The notes: a model not told the origin generated them from the sequence alone. A stretch of DNA of 57,729 nucleotides from Rhodoluna sp. (GCA_030831605.1 JAURKU010000015.1:1-57729); one strand, 5' to 3'; positions 24,471 through 33,627 are shown, counted from the first letter of the stretch. Made by a program: numbers and translations.

Positions 24471-24899
24471 ATGTCCGATAGTTATTCTGTTTCAGGATTA
24501 GTTGCCACTACACCTAGGCACTTAGTTACTCAAGACGGTTTACCAATAACGTCCTTCCGCTTAGCGGCTAATCTCAAAAAATTTGACCGAGCCCTCAATC
24601 GTTGGGTAGACGCTGAAACCAACTGGTTCACCGTCACCTGCTTTAGGCAACTCGCCATCAACAGTGCGACATCGATCTCCAAGGGTGATCGGGTGATTGT
24701 ACTTGGTAAATTGCGTGTTCGAGATTGGGATAACGGGGAGCGCGCTGGCACTTCGGTTGAATTAGAGGCCGAGAGCGTTGGCCATGATTTGATCTGGGGG
24801 ACTTCCACTTTTGTTCGCACTGTGATGACCAGAGAAGAGGACGAACAGCCTGCTCCGGAGGTCGAAGTGAAATCAGCTAAATCTAAAGCCATGGCTTAG
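24471..24899 (+). CDS. ssb: Single-stranded DNA-binding protein, short SsbB-like form
   Basis: A 142-residue protein with one OB-fold: LITQDG-like start, FRLAANLKKFD, WVDAETNWFTVTCFRQLA and GDRVIVLGKLRVRDWDNGERAGTSVELEA. This is the actinobacterial SSB-like arrangement (SsbB of competence or accessory type). The C-terminus ends in lysine/alanine (KSAKSKAMA), without the glycine-rich linker and acidic DDDIPF-type tip used to recruit repair proteins, so the main replication SSB is probably encoded elsewhere near rpsF/rpsR. Translation may be limited by the leader hairpin. Confidence 0.88.
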   Translation: MSDSYSVSGLVATTPRHLVTQDGLPITSFRLAANLKKFDRALNRWVDAETNWFTVTCFRQLAINSATSISKGDRVIVLGKLRVRDWDNGERAGTSVELEAESVGHDLIWGTSTFVRTVMTREEDEQPAPEVEVKSAKSKAMA

Positions 24900-24940
24900 A
24901 CCTGCCGCTTCGAGTTTCCCACTTGGCTCGAACCGGAGGT

Positions 24941-25012
24941 AAGCGACACCCACTCATTTCCTAGCAATTTCATTCGATATACTTGTTAGGTCCCTAGCGG
25001 TGGGTGTCGCTT
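24941..25012 (+). promoter_or_regulatory. Nested two-stem inverted repeat in the ettA leader
   Basis: Thirteen bases (AAGCGACACCCAC, 24941-24953) are perfectly complementary to 25000-25012. Inside, CCTAGCAA (24960-24967) pairs with TTGTTAGG (24983-24990) with one G-U. A T-rich run (TTTTACTTTTT) follows, eight bases before the ettA start at 25030. It could be a terminator after ssb, an attenuator of ettA, or protein binding sites. A TATACT -10-like hexamer lies at 24978-24983. Confidence 0.55.
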
Positions 25013-25029
25013 TTACTTTTTAGGAATCA

Positions 25030-26712
25030 ATGGCTGAATTTATCTATCAAATGATTAAGACGCGCAAGGCGCATGGCGACAAGGTCATTCTCGATGATGT
25101 CACCCTTGCCTTTTACCCGGGCGCAAAGATCGGTGTGGTAGGCCCGAACGGCGCCGGTAAGTCTTCGGTCTTGAAAATTATGGCGGGGATGGATAACCCT
25201 TCAAATGGAGAAGCGAGACTAAGCCCTGGCTACACAGTCGGCATTTTGCTTCAAGAGCCTCCGCTTAATGAAGAGAAGACCGTTTTAGGAAACGTTGAAG
25301 AAGCGGTATCCCACATCAAAGCAAAGCTTGATCGATTCAATGAGGTGTCTGCGTTGATGGGTGAACCGGATGCCGACTACGACGCTTTATTGGCTGAAAT
25401 GGGGACGCTTCAGGAAGAGATTGATCACCTTGATGCTTGGGATTTAGATAACCAGCTAGAGCAGGCGATGGATGCACTTCGTTGCCCGCCAGGGGATACT
25501 CCGGTGAACTTTCTTTCTGGTGGAGAAAAGCGTCGAGTTGCGCTTTGTAAATTGCTTCTGGAAAAGCCAGATCTACTACTACTAGATGAGCCAACTAACC
25601 ATCTTGATGCCGAGTCGGTGCTCTGGTTAGAGCAGCACCTGGCTAAGTATCCTGGTGCAGTCTTGGCAGTTACCCACGATAGATATTTCCTAGATAACGT
25701 TGCCGAGTGGATTTTGGAATTAGATCGTGGCCGTGCCTACCCTTACGAGGGTAACTACTCAACTTATCTTGAAAAGAAAGCTGAACGTCTTGAGGTTCAA
25801 GGCAAGAAAGACGTTAAGTTAGCTAAGCGTTTAGAGGACGAACTTGAATGGGTCAGGTCATCACCGAAGGCTAGACAGACCAAATCGAAAGCTCGTCTAG
25901 CCAGGTATGAAGAAATGGCTGCTGAGGCGGATCGCACAAGAAAACTCGATTTCGAAGAAATTCAAATTCCACCTGGGCCAAGACTGGGCAACATCGTTTT
26001 GGAAGCGAAAAACCTGCAGAAAGGCTTCGAGGGAAGATCACTCATCAATGGTTTATCTTTCTCACTACCTCGAAATGGAATTGTTGGAGTCATTGGTCCA
26101 AACGGTGTTGGTAAATCAACCTTGTTCAAAACCATCGTTGGCTTAGAGCCGCTCGATGGGGGAGATCTCAAAATTGGTGAGACCGTAAAAATTTCCTACG
26201 TCGACCAGTCTCGAGCTGGAATTGATCCAACTAAGACGCTATTTGAGGTTGTCTCCGATGGCTTGGATTTCCTGCAGGTGGGTAACGTCACTATGCCGTC
26301 TCGGGCTTATGTTGCCGCCTTCGGCTTCAAAGGCCCCGATCAGCAAAAGCCAGCCGGGGTGCTATCCGGTGGTGAACGTAACCGGTTGAATTTAGCTTTG
26401 ACTTTGAAACAAGGCGGCAACCTATTACTACTGGATGAGCCAACAAACGATCTTGACGTGGAAACTTTGTCCTCGCTGGAAAACGCCCTGCTCGATTTCC
26501 CAGGTTGTGCTGTGGTGATCACGCACGATAGATGGTTCCTAGACCGTGTAGCAACACACATTTTGGCTTATGAGGGTAACGATGACGATCCAGACCAGTG
26601 GTACTGGTTCGAGGGTAACTTCCAGTCTTATGAAGAAAATAAGGTTGAACGGTTAGGGCCTGAAGCGGCTAAACCGCATCGCTCAAAATATCGTCGACTA
26701 ACCAGAGATTAG
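25030..26712 (+). CDS. ettA: Energy-dependent translational throttle protein EttA (ABC-F)
   Basis: A 560-residue ABC-F ATPase with two nucleotide-binding domains and no membrane part. Walker A motifs GPNGAGKSS and GPNGVGKST, signatures LSGGEKRRV and LSGGERNRL, and Walker B LLLLDEPTNHLD and LLLLDEPTNDLD are intact. The inter-domain linker (about 240-310, rich in Lys and Arg) and the arm inserted in the first domain are as in EttA, which sits in the ribosomal E site and gates the first peptide bond according to the ATP/ADP ratio. Its stop overlaps the convergent tesB stop by four bases. Confidence 0.95.
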   Translation: MAEFIYQMIKTRKAHGDKVILDDVTLAFYPGAKIGVVGPNGAGKSSVLKIMAGMDNPSNGEARLSPGYTVGILLQEPPLNEEKTVLGNVEEAVSHIKAKLDRFNEVSALMGEPDADYDALLAEMGTLQEEIDHLDAWDLDNQLEQAMDALRCPPGDTPVNFLSGGEKRRVALCKLLLEKPDLLLLDEPTNHLDAESVLWLEQHLAKYPGAVLAVTHDRYFLDNVAEWILELDRGRAYPYEGNYSTYLEKKAERLEVQGKKDVKLAKRLEDELEWVRSSPKARQTKSKARLARYEEMAAEADRTRKLDFEEIQIPPGPRLGNIVLEAKNLQKGFEGRSLINGLSFSLPRNGIVGVIGPNGVGKSTLFKTIVGLEPLDGGDLKIGETVKISYVDQSRAGIDPTKTLFEVVSDGLDFLQVGNVTMPSRAYVAAFGFKGPDQQKPAGVLSGGERNRLNLALTLKQGGNLLLLDEPTNDLDVETLSSLENALLDFPGCAVVITHDRWFLDRVATHILAYEGNDDDPDQWYWFEGNFQSYEENKVERLGPEAAKPHRSKYRRLTRD

Positions 26713-27614
26713 TGTTCGGCTAATTCCTCAGCGGGAATTCGAACTAATCCTTCTTGGGCGACAGTAGCAACAAGTTCGCCTTCACGGTTAAAGATTTTCC
26801 CTAGGCCTAGACCGCGTCCTCCTCTGGCATTAGGTGAATCTTGAACATAGAGTAACCACTGGTCGGCTCGAACTGGTCGATGAAACCACATCGCGTGATC
26901 CAGACTTGCCACCATTAGACCCGGATGAGACCAGACCAATCCGTGTCTGCGATAAATCGGTTCCAGCAGTGAATAGTCGCTGGCATAAGCCAGGGCAGCA
27001 TTATGAATTATCGGATCATCCGGTAGCGGGCCAATTGTCTTAAACCAGATTGCCTGGTGCGCAACATGTTCACCCTCGACATAAAAGTAAATTGACTTTT
27101 CGATATGTCGCATATCAAATGGTCGACCCTTCGCCCAGTATTGTGCTGCGGGGTTATCCTTCATTACCTCCATCAGCTCTTTTAGTGGGGGAAGTGATTC
27201 TGGATCAGGGATGTTATCCGGCAAAGTGTCTTGGTGCTCTAAACCTTTTTCTTCAACTTGGAATGAATAAATAGAAGAAAAAAGCGGCTCACCGTTTTGA
27301 TAGGCCTGAACGCGCCTGGTACTAAATGATTTACCGTCTCGAATTCGATCTACCGAATAGGTTATGGGCAGATCGATTTTGCCACCACGAAGAAAATAGC
27401 CGTGCATCGAATGAATTTTGCGGTCTGGGTCAACAGTTCTTGAAGCCGCCACTAGAGCTTGCCCAATTTGCTGGCCGCCGAAGACTCGCCCGGTCGGCAT
27501 GAAATTCGATGGACCGATAAAAATGTCTTCTCTGGTTCTGGCAGCCTGCTCTAAATTCAGGGTTTGCAGCAATTCGCCTAGCGGATCATCTGCTATTGGC
27601 ATACTTTCGGTCAA
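26709..27614 (-). CDS. tesB: Acyl-CoA thioesterase II
   Basis: A double hot-dog thioesterase of about 300 residues hydrolysing acyl-CoA. Typical elements are VFGGQQIGQALVAASRT, SMHGYFLRGG, SFSTRRVQAYQNG and in the second half ASLDHAMWFHRP, with Asp and the QEGLVR end. The frame is open to 27698, but family N-termini begin near PLGELLQTL. I chose TTG 27614 because GGAGGG lies five bases upstream; ATG 27602 or 27629 are alternatives. Its stop overlaps ettA. It is divergent from the unknown gene at 27669. Confidence 0.9.
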   Translation of the reverse strand: MTESMPIADDPLGELLQTLNLEQAARTREDIFIGPSNFMPTGRVFGGQQIGQALVAASRTVDPDRKIHSMHGYFLRGGKIDLPITYSVDRIRDGKSFSTRRVQAYQNGEPLFSSIYSFQVEEKGLEHQDTLPDNIPDPESLPPLKELMEVMKDNPAAQYWAKGRPFDMRHIEKSIYFYVEGEHVAHQAIWFKTIGPLPDDPIIHNAALAYASDYSLLEPIYRRHGLVWSHPGLMVASLDHAMWFHRPVRADQWLLYVQDSPNARGGRGLGLGKIFNREGELVATVAQEGLVRIPAEELAEH

Positions 27615-27668
27615 CCTGGCCCTCCACATCTTCGTCGATTGGCCCTCAACAGGTAGTTTAGTTAGGAG

Positions 27669-28388
27669 ATGACTAACTGTTTTACATTCCCCGAACAATC
27701 AGATGTTGCTGATCTAATTCGCTATCTGGAAAGAGCGGAAAAACTAGATAACGCTGGGGCAGTGCGCTTTAGGGCATATGGTGAAGTGCTCACCGTCTAT
27801 GTCGCGCCAATAGCCACCGAGCAGATGCTCGAGCACACTCCTTTGATTCTTGGGCTAAGAACCATGGAACTTGCCGCAGCAAGCGAGTTTGATGCAAGCT
27901 ACCCAATCAGTCAAATGCTCAGTGAGCTTAGGGGTGAGGAAACCGTTGAGAATTTCAGTCTGGTGAAAAAACTCCCAGAAAAAAGAAAAATCTTAGCCGA
28001 GAATCAAATTTGCTTACCGGATAACCCTATTGAAGTGGCCTGGTCAACCGAGACCCCAACTAGAACAGGTTGGGAGCAGCGCGGCGAAATAAGTCAGGAA
28101 GAACTAACTGAAATTGCTCGTAAAGGCGTTGCCCAGATAACTGAAACATTACCTGCTTCGGTTGGCGGTCCGATCGCCGCTCGAGTGCGGGCTGAAATTT
28201 GGGGCACGGCATTTGATTATAAAAATCCAATCCCGATGGGGGCAGCTTTTGTTGCCGCTGGTCTTGGATTTTTAACCGAAGGTGAACTGGTGCCCTGGTA
28301 TGTCTCTGGAGAATGGATTCGCCTAAGCGCTAAACACGGCCACGTGCTTAGTAGATTTGCCAACGACTATGTTGTGATGAATAACTAA
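27669..28388 (+). CDS. Conserved-looking protein of unknown function
   Basis: A 239-residue soluble protein without signal peptide or membrane segment. I do not recognise a family. It shows VRFRAYGEVLTVYVAPI near residue 35, a central ETPTRTGWEQRGE block that might be a nucleotide or ligand site by composition only, and a glycine/alanine-rich GAAFVAAGLGFL segment. Codon use resembles its neighbours. The ATG directly follows AGGAG with almost no spacing, so the start may be leaderless or slightly different. It stands between tesB (divergent) and the globin gene, with which it shares a 4-base convergent stop. Confidence 0.75.
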   Translation: MTNCFTFPEQSDVADLIRYLERAEKLDNAGAVRFRAYGEVLTVYVAPIATEQMLEHTPLILGLRTMELAAASEFDASYPISQMLSELRGEETVENFSLVKKLPEKRKILAENQICLPDNPIEVAWSTETPTRTGWEQRGEISQEELTEIARKGVAQITETLPASVGGPIAARVRAEIWGTAFDYKNPIPMGAAFVAAGLGFLTEGELVPWYVSGEWIRLSAKHGHVLSRFANDYVVMNN

Positions 28389-28852
28389 TCTTCCATGGTG
28401 TTTAACATGGCAGTTGCCGCCCGATCAAGATATGCCCACATCTGATTTTCTAATAGCGGTGGTAACTTTTGATCTTCTAAAGCCTGCCGCATATGTTTTA
28501 GCCAAGCTGCTCGAGCTGCTGGGTTAATTTTGAATGGCGCGTGGCGAAGTCTAAGTTGCGGGTGCCCGCGAGTTTCTTGATAAGTTTTCGGCCCACCCCA
28601 GTATTGCTCTAGGAATAACTGCAAGCGTTCGGCAGCAGGGCCAAGATCTTCTTCTGGATACATCGGCCTTAGGAGTTCATCGTCTTTGACGCCACCGTAA
28701 AACGCCTTACACAAGCTTTCGAAAAACTTCTTGCCACCGACCAGCTCGTAGATATTTCCCTCGGCATCTTGACCGGTATTGGTTACTAACCGTAGTGTCT
28801 CAACTCGCTCACGATCTTCAAACTGATCGTCTTTACCAGGAGTGTGATTCAT
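28385..28852 (-). CDS. glbO: Group II truncated hemoglobin (GlbO-like)
   Basis: A 155-residue globin. The block LQLFLEQYWGGPKTYQETRG followed by HPQLRLRHAPFKI is nearly the mycobacterial GlbO pattern; the proximal haem histidine is in RHAPF, and the conserved Trp at G8 is in AAWLKHM. The N-terminal 25 residues extend before the globin fold. Group II globins bind oxygen tightly and are linked with respiration or protection against nitric oxide and peroxides. It overlaps the mechanosensitive channel gene by four bases and is the last gene of pepN-mscS-glbO. Confidence 0.95.
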   Translation of the reverse strand: MNHTPGKDDQFEDRERVETLRLVTNTGQDAEGNIYELVGGKKFFESLCKAFYGGVKDDELLRPMYPEEDLGPAAERLQLFLEQYWGGPKTYQETRGHPQLRLRHAPFKINPAARAAWLKHMRQALEDQKLPPLLENQMWAYLDRAATAMLNTMED

Positions 28853-29724
28853 CGGTTCGTTAGATTCAACGAGATTGAGTTGCTGCCAGTAGCAAGTTTG
28901 ATCTTGCTTTTATCTAGAGCGGACTTGAGATTAGCTCTAAGCTCTCTGGCTAACTCATCTTTAGTCTCCGGCTTAGTTTTTTGTACTAGTCGGATTACCA
29001 CCTGATCTCCCGATAGCGCGTGAATACCCCAAACCTCTGGAGCATCAATAACTAGCTTTGGCTTTGCCTTCGCTGTGTCGGCGGCAGCCTTTCGCATCAC
29101 CTCTTGGGCCTTGCCCAGATCCGCGTTGTAGTTCAAAGCCACATCGATAACCACTCTTGACCAGCCTTGACTTTGGTTACCGACTCTTAGGATTTCACCG
29201 TTTCGGACAAACCAGACGGTTCCTTCTATATCGCGCACCGTAGTAACTCTTAGGCCAACGCTTTCAACAATGCCGATGGCTTGGCCAAGATCGACGCTGT
29301 CGCCAACGCCATACTGGTCCTCAAAGACGATGAATAACCCAGAGATTAGATCTTTGATCAGCGACTGCGCGCCAAAACCTAAACCTGCTCCCAAGATTCC
29401 AGCTCCGGCAACTATGGCACCGGCGGAAACGCCGATCTCGGTAAGGGCGATAGAGATAACCGTGAAAGTTAAACCCCAGGTAGCTAGATTGCCTAAGACT
29501 GAGCCGATAGTTTTGGTTCGTTGCAGTAGCCTGGCTTGGGCTAGCGGAGATTCAGTGCCATCTTTTCGCACTTGCCTCGCAACACCTTTAACGATTCTTC
29601 GAATCATGAATTGCAAAATTGCTCGAAGAATCAGTGCAGCAATAACAGCCAGCACAATACGAAAGCCTGAACCCCACTCGGAGTAAAGATCAATAAGCCA
29701 CTGCGGAAGGATCGAACTGGTCAT
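28849..29724 (-). CDS. MscS-family mechanosensitive ion channel
   Basis: A 291-residue membrane protein with three to four hydrophobic segments. The pore-lining segment GVSAGAIVAGAGILGAGLGFGAQ and the following LIKDLISGLFIVFEDQYGVGD are typical of MscS, which releases solutes on hypoosmotic shock. The C-terminal cytoplasmic vestibule is short. It begins two bases after the pepN stop, and its stop overlaps the globin start. An osmotic safety valve is a reasonable function for a freshwater bacterium. Confidence 0.93.
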   Translation of the reverse strand: MTSSILPQWLIDLYSEWGSGFRIVLAVIAALILRAILQFMIRRIVKGVARQVRKDGTESPLAQARLLQRTKTIGSVLGNLATWGLTFTVISIALTEIGVSAGAIVAGAGILGAGLGFGAQSLIKDLISGLFIVFEDQYGVGDSVDLGQAIGIVESVGLRVTTVRDIEGTVWFVRNGEILRVGNQSQGWSRVVIDVALNYNADLGKAQEVMRKAAADTAKAKPKLVIDAPEVWGIHALSGDQVVIRLVQKTKPETKDELARELRANLKSALDKSKIKLATGSNSISLNLTNR

Positions 29725-29726
29725 GG

Positions 29727-32273
29727 TTAGTTATCTTGGGCTTGAACTTTCAATGCACGGTCAATTGGATCTAGGTTTTCCACCAAGAGCCTGCGAAGTG
29801 CAGGAATCGCAACTATCTCAGGGTTATCGAGGAATTGCCTAGTCTTTTCAGCCAAATCTTTTGAGGCCAGTGAAATCGGGTAGAGATTCACAATCGCATA
29901 CTCAGCCATCTTGAATGTCTTGCTGTTCCAAATTTTCAAAACGTCTTCGAAGTATTTATCCACGTATGGGTGAAGAAGTTCATCGGTTGCACCTCTACCG
30001 AAACCAATTGTTGAATACTGCAAAATGGTGTTTGACCATTCGTTGGTTTCAACTGCGGTGTGCCAGACGGAAGCTTTCGCTTCTGCGGTTGGGATTGCTC
30101 CCTTGGCCATAGCCGCAAGTTTTTGCCCGTTCGCGGTGTTATCGCTTGCTAGCATTTTCTCGATTTCATTTGCATCTGCCTCGGCTAGGGTTACCAAACC
30201 GGTTAGTAGATCCCAACGTAGGTCGGTGTCTATCTCTCGACCGGATAGCTTCTCTTCACCGGTAAGCAGCGCTCTGAGTGTCTTACCGTGCTCTGGGGTT
30301 GAGGCAAAGCGTGGGAAGTATTTTAGGAACTGCAATTGAGCTTCGCTACCAGGTTGTGCCTCGCGAGCCATCTGAATAAGTGCATCGCCGATCTTGATCT
30401 TGAAGCTAGAACGATTTTCTGGCTTCAGATACATCGACTGTGCGGTGACCAACTGGTTCAGCAGTGTCATCATCGCCGTTGCATTTGATTCGGTGGCTAC
30501 GTTTTTTAGCACCAGGTTGATAAAGTCCTTCGGATCGGCTTCGGCATCTCTAGTCGAATCCCAAGCGGCACCCCAGAGCAGAGCTCTAGCCAACGAGTCT
30601 TGAATATCGGCTAGGTGATCCAAAGTGGTTTGCCAAGATTTCTCATCAAGGCGAATCTTGGTATAGGTCAAATCACCGTCATTTAGAAGGATCAGGTCAG
30701 GACGCACAGTGCCAACCAGTTCCGGAATTTGGGTTAGTTCACCGTCGATATCAACTTCAACGCGGTGAGTTTTGACCAGCTTGCCATTAGCTAAGTTGTA
30801 GTAACCGATTCCCAAGCGGTGTGGTCTAAGGGTCGGGTAGTCCGGGTGATAGCTCTGTCGAACCGCGAAGGATGCGATCTTGCCGTCCTCGTCGCTTATC
30901 TCTGCACGAAGAGTGTTCACTCCAGAAGTTTCTAGCCAAAGCTTTGACCATTCACGAAGTTTTCTACCTGAAGTTAGTTCCAACTCAGTCAACAGGTCAA
31001 CTAGTTCTGCGTTATCCCACTGATACTTCTTAAAGTATGAAGCTAGCCCTTTCATGAAGTTCTCCTGGCCCACCCAGGCCACTAGCAAACGAAGCACTGA
31101 GCCACCTTTGGCATATGTGATCGCATCAAAGTTCACTTGGACATCTTCCAGGTCTCTAATGTTGGCAACTACTGGGTGAGTTGAAGGCATCTGGTCTTCG
31201 CGGTAACCCCAGCTCTTCTCATGAGAAGCAAAGGTTGTCCAAGCCTCTTTAAACTCAGTCGCTTCGGCAGTTGCCAAATAGGATGCATACTCGGCGAATG
31301 ATTCGTTTAGCCAAAGATCGTTCCACCAGCGCATAGTGACTAGATCGCCAAACCACATGTGAGCTAGTTCGTGCAGCACCGTGATGATGCGACGTTCCTT
31401 AATAAACCCATTTACCGCACCGCGGAAAACGTAGCTTTCAGTGATAGTCACTGCACCAGCATTTTCCATAGCTCCGGCATTGAAATCAGGCACGAATAAC
31501 TGGTCGTACTTATCAAACGGGTAAGGGTAGTCAAATTGCTCTTCGAAGAATAGGAAACCCTCTTTGGTCTTAGCAAACAGGTAATCTGCATCGATGTATT
31601 GAGCCAATGAAGATCTGCCGTAGACACCTAGCGGAATAGTTCTACCATCAGCACTTACCAACTCATCACGCCATTCGCTGTATGGGCCGGCAATTAGTGC
31701 GGTGATGTAAGAGGAGATGCGCGGGGTAGGAGCAAAAACCCAAACCGAACTGCCATCGCCGCGATCAACTGGGCTAGGTGTCGGTGAGTTAGAGATCACT
31801 TTCCATTTACTTGGAGCAGACACGGTGAACTGGAAGGTGGCCTTTAGGTCTGGTTGCTCAAAGACCGCAAACATGCGTCTTGAGTCTGGAACTTCAAACT
31901 GGGTGTATAGGTAGACCTCGTTATCAACCGGGTCAACAAAGCGGTGTAATCCTTCACCGGTGTGCATGTATGGGTTATCCGATACCACGACTAGTTCATT
32001 TGTGGCTTGCAGATCATCTAACTGAATGCGAACACCATCAGAGACTTTGGCTACATCTAGATCTTTGCCATTGAGGTTTACTCGGTGAACAGTCTTGGTG
32101 ATGGCATCGATGAAGGTCGAAGCCCCAATCATGGTGCTTGAGAACTTTACGGTGGTGGTAACCCCGAAGACTTCCTCACCTTTGAGTAGGTCTAGTTCGA
32201 CGGTGTAAGACTGGACCTCAACTAGCTCGGCACGCTCTTGGGCTTCGAGGCGGGTTAGGTTTTCTCCTGGCAT
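29727..32273 (-). CDS. pepN: Aminopeptidase N (M1 family)
   Basis: An 848-residue zinc aminopeptidase. GAMENAGAVT is the exopeptidase motif and HELAHMWFGD with the downstream Glu (NESFAEYAS) the zinc site. The C-terminal ERAP1-like helical domain is present, so the protein is full length. It removes N-terminal residues from peptides in the cytosol. GGGAG lies about eight bases before the ATG, and a TAGGCT -10 box shares bases with the divergent rpiB promoter. It heads pepN-mscS-glbO. Confidence 0.97.
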   Translation of the reverse strand: MPGENLTRLEAQERAELVEVQSYTVELDLLKGEEVFGVTTTVKFSSTMIGASTFIDAITKTVHRVNLNGKDLDVAKVSDGVRIQLDDLQATNELVVVSDNPYMHTGEGLHRFVDPVDNEVYLYTQFEVPDSRRMFAVFEQPDLKATFQFTVSAPSKWKVISNSPTPSPVDRGDGSSVWVFAPTPRISSYITALIAGPYSEWRDELVSADGRTIPLGVYGRSSLAQYIDADYLFAKTKEGFLFFEEQFDYPYPFDKYDQLFVPDFNAGAMENAGAVTITESYVFRGAVNGFIKERRIITVLHELAHMWFGDLVTMRWWNDLWLNESFAEYASYLATAEATEFKEAWTTFASHEKSWGYREDQMPSTHPVVANIRDLEDVQVNFDAITYAKGGSVLRLLVAWVGQENFMKGLASYFKKYQWDNAELVDLLTELELTSGRKLREWSKLWLETSGVNTLRAEISDEDGKIASFAVRQSYHPDYPTLRPHRLGIGYYNLANGKLVKTHRVEVDIDGELTQIPELVGTVRPDLILLNDGDLTYTKIRLDEKSWQTTLDHLADIQDSLARALLWGAAWDSTRDAEADPKDFINLVLKNVATESNATAMMTLLNQLVTAQSMYLKPENRSSFKIKIGDALIQMAREAQPGSEAQLQFLKYFPRFASTPEHGKTLRALLTGEEKLSGREIDTDLRWDLLTGLVTLAEADANEIEKMLASDNTANGQKLAAMAKGAIPTAEAKASVWHTAVETNEWSNTILQYSTIGFGRGATDELLHPYVDKYFEDVLKIWNSKTFKMAEYAIVNLYPISLASKDLAEKTRQFLDNPEIVAIPALRRLLVENLDPIDRALKVQAQDN

Positions 32274-32311
32274 TTATAAACTCCCATGTTTTCTTTTGGA
32301 CAACAGGAACT

Positions 32312-32321
32312 AGCCTAGTAT
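32312..32321. promoter_or_regulatory. Overlapping divergent -10 boxes of pepN and rpiB
   Basis: AGCCTAGTAT contains TAGGCT on the minus strand (32312-32317, toward pepN) and TAGTAT on the plus strand (32316-32321, toward rpiB). The two hexamers share two bases, so transcription of the two genes should be mutually exclusive at any moment. Both genes have ordinary leaders and ribosome binding sites. Confidence 0.45.
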
Positions 32322-32353
32322 TGTCCCAAAGGCTTCGATAAGAGGGAACGCGA

Positions 32354-32824
32354 ATGCGCATTCACATCGCCACTGACCATGCTGGCTTGGAACTGAGCCA
32401 CTATCTGATTGACCAATTAACTAAGGCTGGCCACGAGGTTTTTGACCACGGACCCAAAGAATACGACCCGCTTGATGATTACCCTGCCTTTTGCATTAAT
32501 GCGGCACTTGCGGTGAGAGCGGATGAGCAGGCCGGCGAAAGTGCATTGGGTATCGTCCTCGGCGGTTCAGGTAACGGTGAGCAAATGGCGGCCAATAAGG
32601 TCGATGGCATTAGAGCTGCACTGGTCTGGAATTTGGATACCGCCAAATTGGCAAGATCGCATAACGATGCCAACGTCGTTGCCGTTGGGGCAAGACAACA
32701 CAGCCGAGAAGAAGTTCTGTCGCTAATCAGTGCTTTTATTGCCGAGCCTTTTTCAAATGATGAGCGTCATGTTCGACGAATTGGCAAAATTGCCAGTTAC
32801 GAGCAAACTGGAGAAATTCTCTAG
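32354..32824 (+). CDS. rpiB: Ribose-5-phosphate isomerase B
   Basis: A 156-residue RpiB/LacAB-family sugar isomerase interconverting ribose 5-phosphate and ribulose 5-phosphate. The N-terminus ATDHAGLEL, DYPAFC, the GGSGNGEQMAANK active loop and the NDANVVAVG block are complete. Actinobacterial members have Glu in the loop as here (SGNGEQ) instead of the catalytic Cys of the E. coli-type enzyme. GAGGGAA lies six to ten bases before the ATG. The glycosylase gene follows after two bases. Confidence 0.96.
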   Translation: MRIHIATDHAGLELSHYLIDQLTKAGHEVFDHGPKEYDPLDDYPAFCINAALAVRADEQAGESALGIVLGGSGNGEQMAANKVDGIRAALVWNLDTAKLARSHNDANVVAVGARQHSREEVLSLISAFIAEPFSNDERHVRRIGKIASYEQTGEIL

Positions 32825-32826
32825 AT

Positions 32827-33618
32827 ATGCCTGAGGGTCATTCCGTTCAGCGGACGGCTAACTGGTTTAACAAGCACCTGGCTGGAAGCAAGGTAAGAGT
32901 TGATTCGCCGCAGGGCAGATTTACCGACAGCGCCAAATTAGTAAGCAATCGAAAGCTCATTCGAGCAAGGGCAATTGGAAAACAACTATTTCTTGATTTC
33001 GATAACAAAAAGACCGTTCGAATACATCTCGGCATCTACGGTAAGTGGCGCTATTTTGATTCAAACAAGGTTGAAGTAGTTGGTCAGGTAAGAGCCAGGT
33101 TTTTCAATGCTGCTAAGTTAGCTGATCTAAGAGGACCAACAATCTGTGAGGTTATTGAAACCGAGTTGGTAGATCAGCACAAAAAACGTTTAGGTCCAGA
33201 TCCAACCAATCCAGATCCAAAGAAATTGAACCAAGAGCGCTTTGTCAAGCGAGTTAGAGCATCCAAATCGGCCATTGGCCTTTTATTGATGAATCAGAGT
33301 GTGATCAGCGGCGTTGGTAATGTCTATCGAGCCGAATTACTCTTTAGGGCAAAACTCAGCCCCTATCGACTCGGCAGCAGCCTCAGTCAAAAACAGGCTG
33401 TCGAACTTTGGCAAGATGCCGTGATGCTCATGAAAGTAGGAGTTGCCAAAGGTTTTATGGTGACTAGGCAAGAGCAGCTAAGTTCTAGAAAGATCCACGA
33501 TGAGCGAAACTACGTATATAAACGTGAGGGATTAGCCTGCCTTAGGTGCCGCTCGAATGTGGCTTTGGAGTTGATGGCCACTAGAAAGCTCTACTATTGC
33601 CCGGGTTGCCAGAAATAA
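32827..33618 (+). CDS. Fpg/Nei family DNA glycosylase (endonuclease VIII-like)
   Basis: A 263-residue base-excision repair enzyme. The N-terminus MPEGHS supplies Pro2 and Glu3, and PEGH with the following H marks the Nei rather than the Fpg branch. NQSVISGVGNVYRAE is the helix-two-turn-helix, and the C-terminal zinc finger has CLRC and CPGC. It removes oxidised pyrimidines and cleaves the strand. It starts two bases after the rpiB stop and is probably co-transcribed. Confidence 0.94.
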   Translation: MPEGHSVQRTANWFNKHLAGSKVRVDSPQGRFTDSAKLVSNRKLIRARAIGKQLFLDFDNKKTVRIHLGIYGKWRYFDSNKVEVVGQVRARFFNAAKLADLRGPTICEVIETELVDQHKKRLGPDPTNPDPKKLNQERFVKRVRASKSAIGLLLMNQSVISGVGNVYRAELLFRAKLSPYRLGSSLSQKQAVELWQDAVMLMKVGVAKGFMVTRQEQLSSRKIHDERNYVYKREGLACLRCRSNVALELMATRKLYYCPGCQK

Positions 33619-33627
33619 CTGGTTTAT

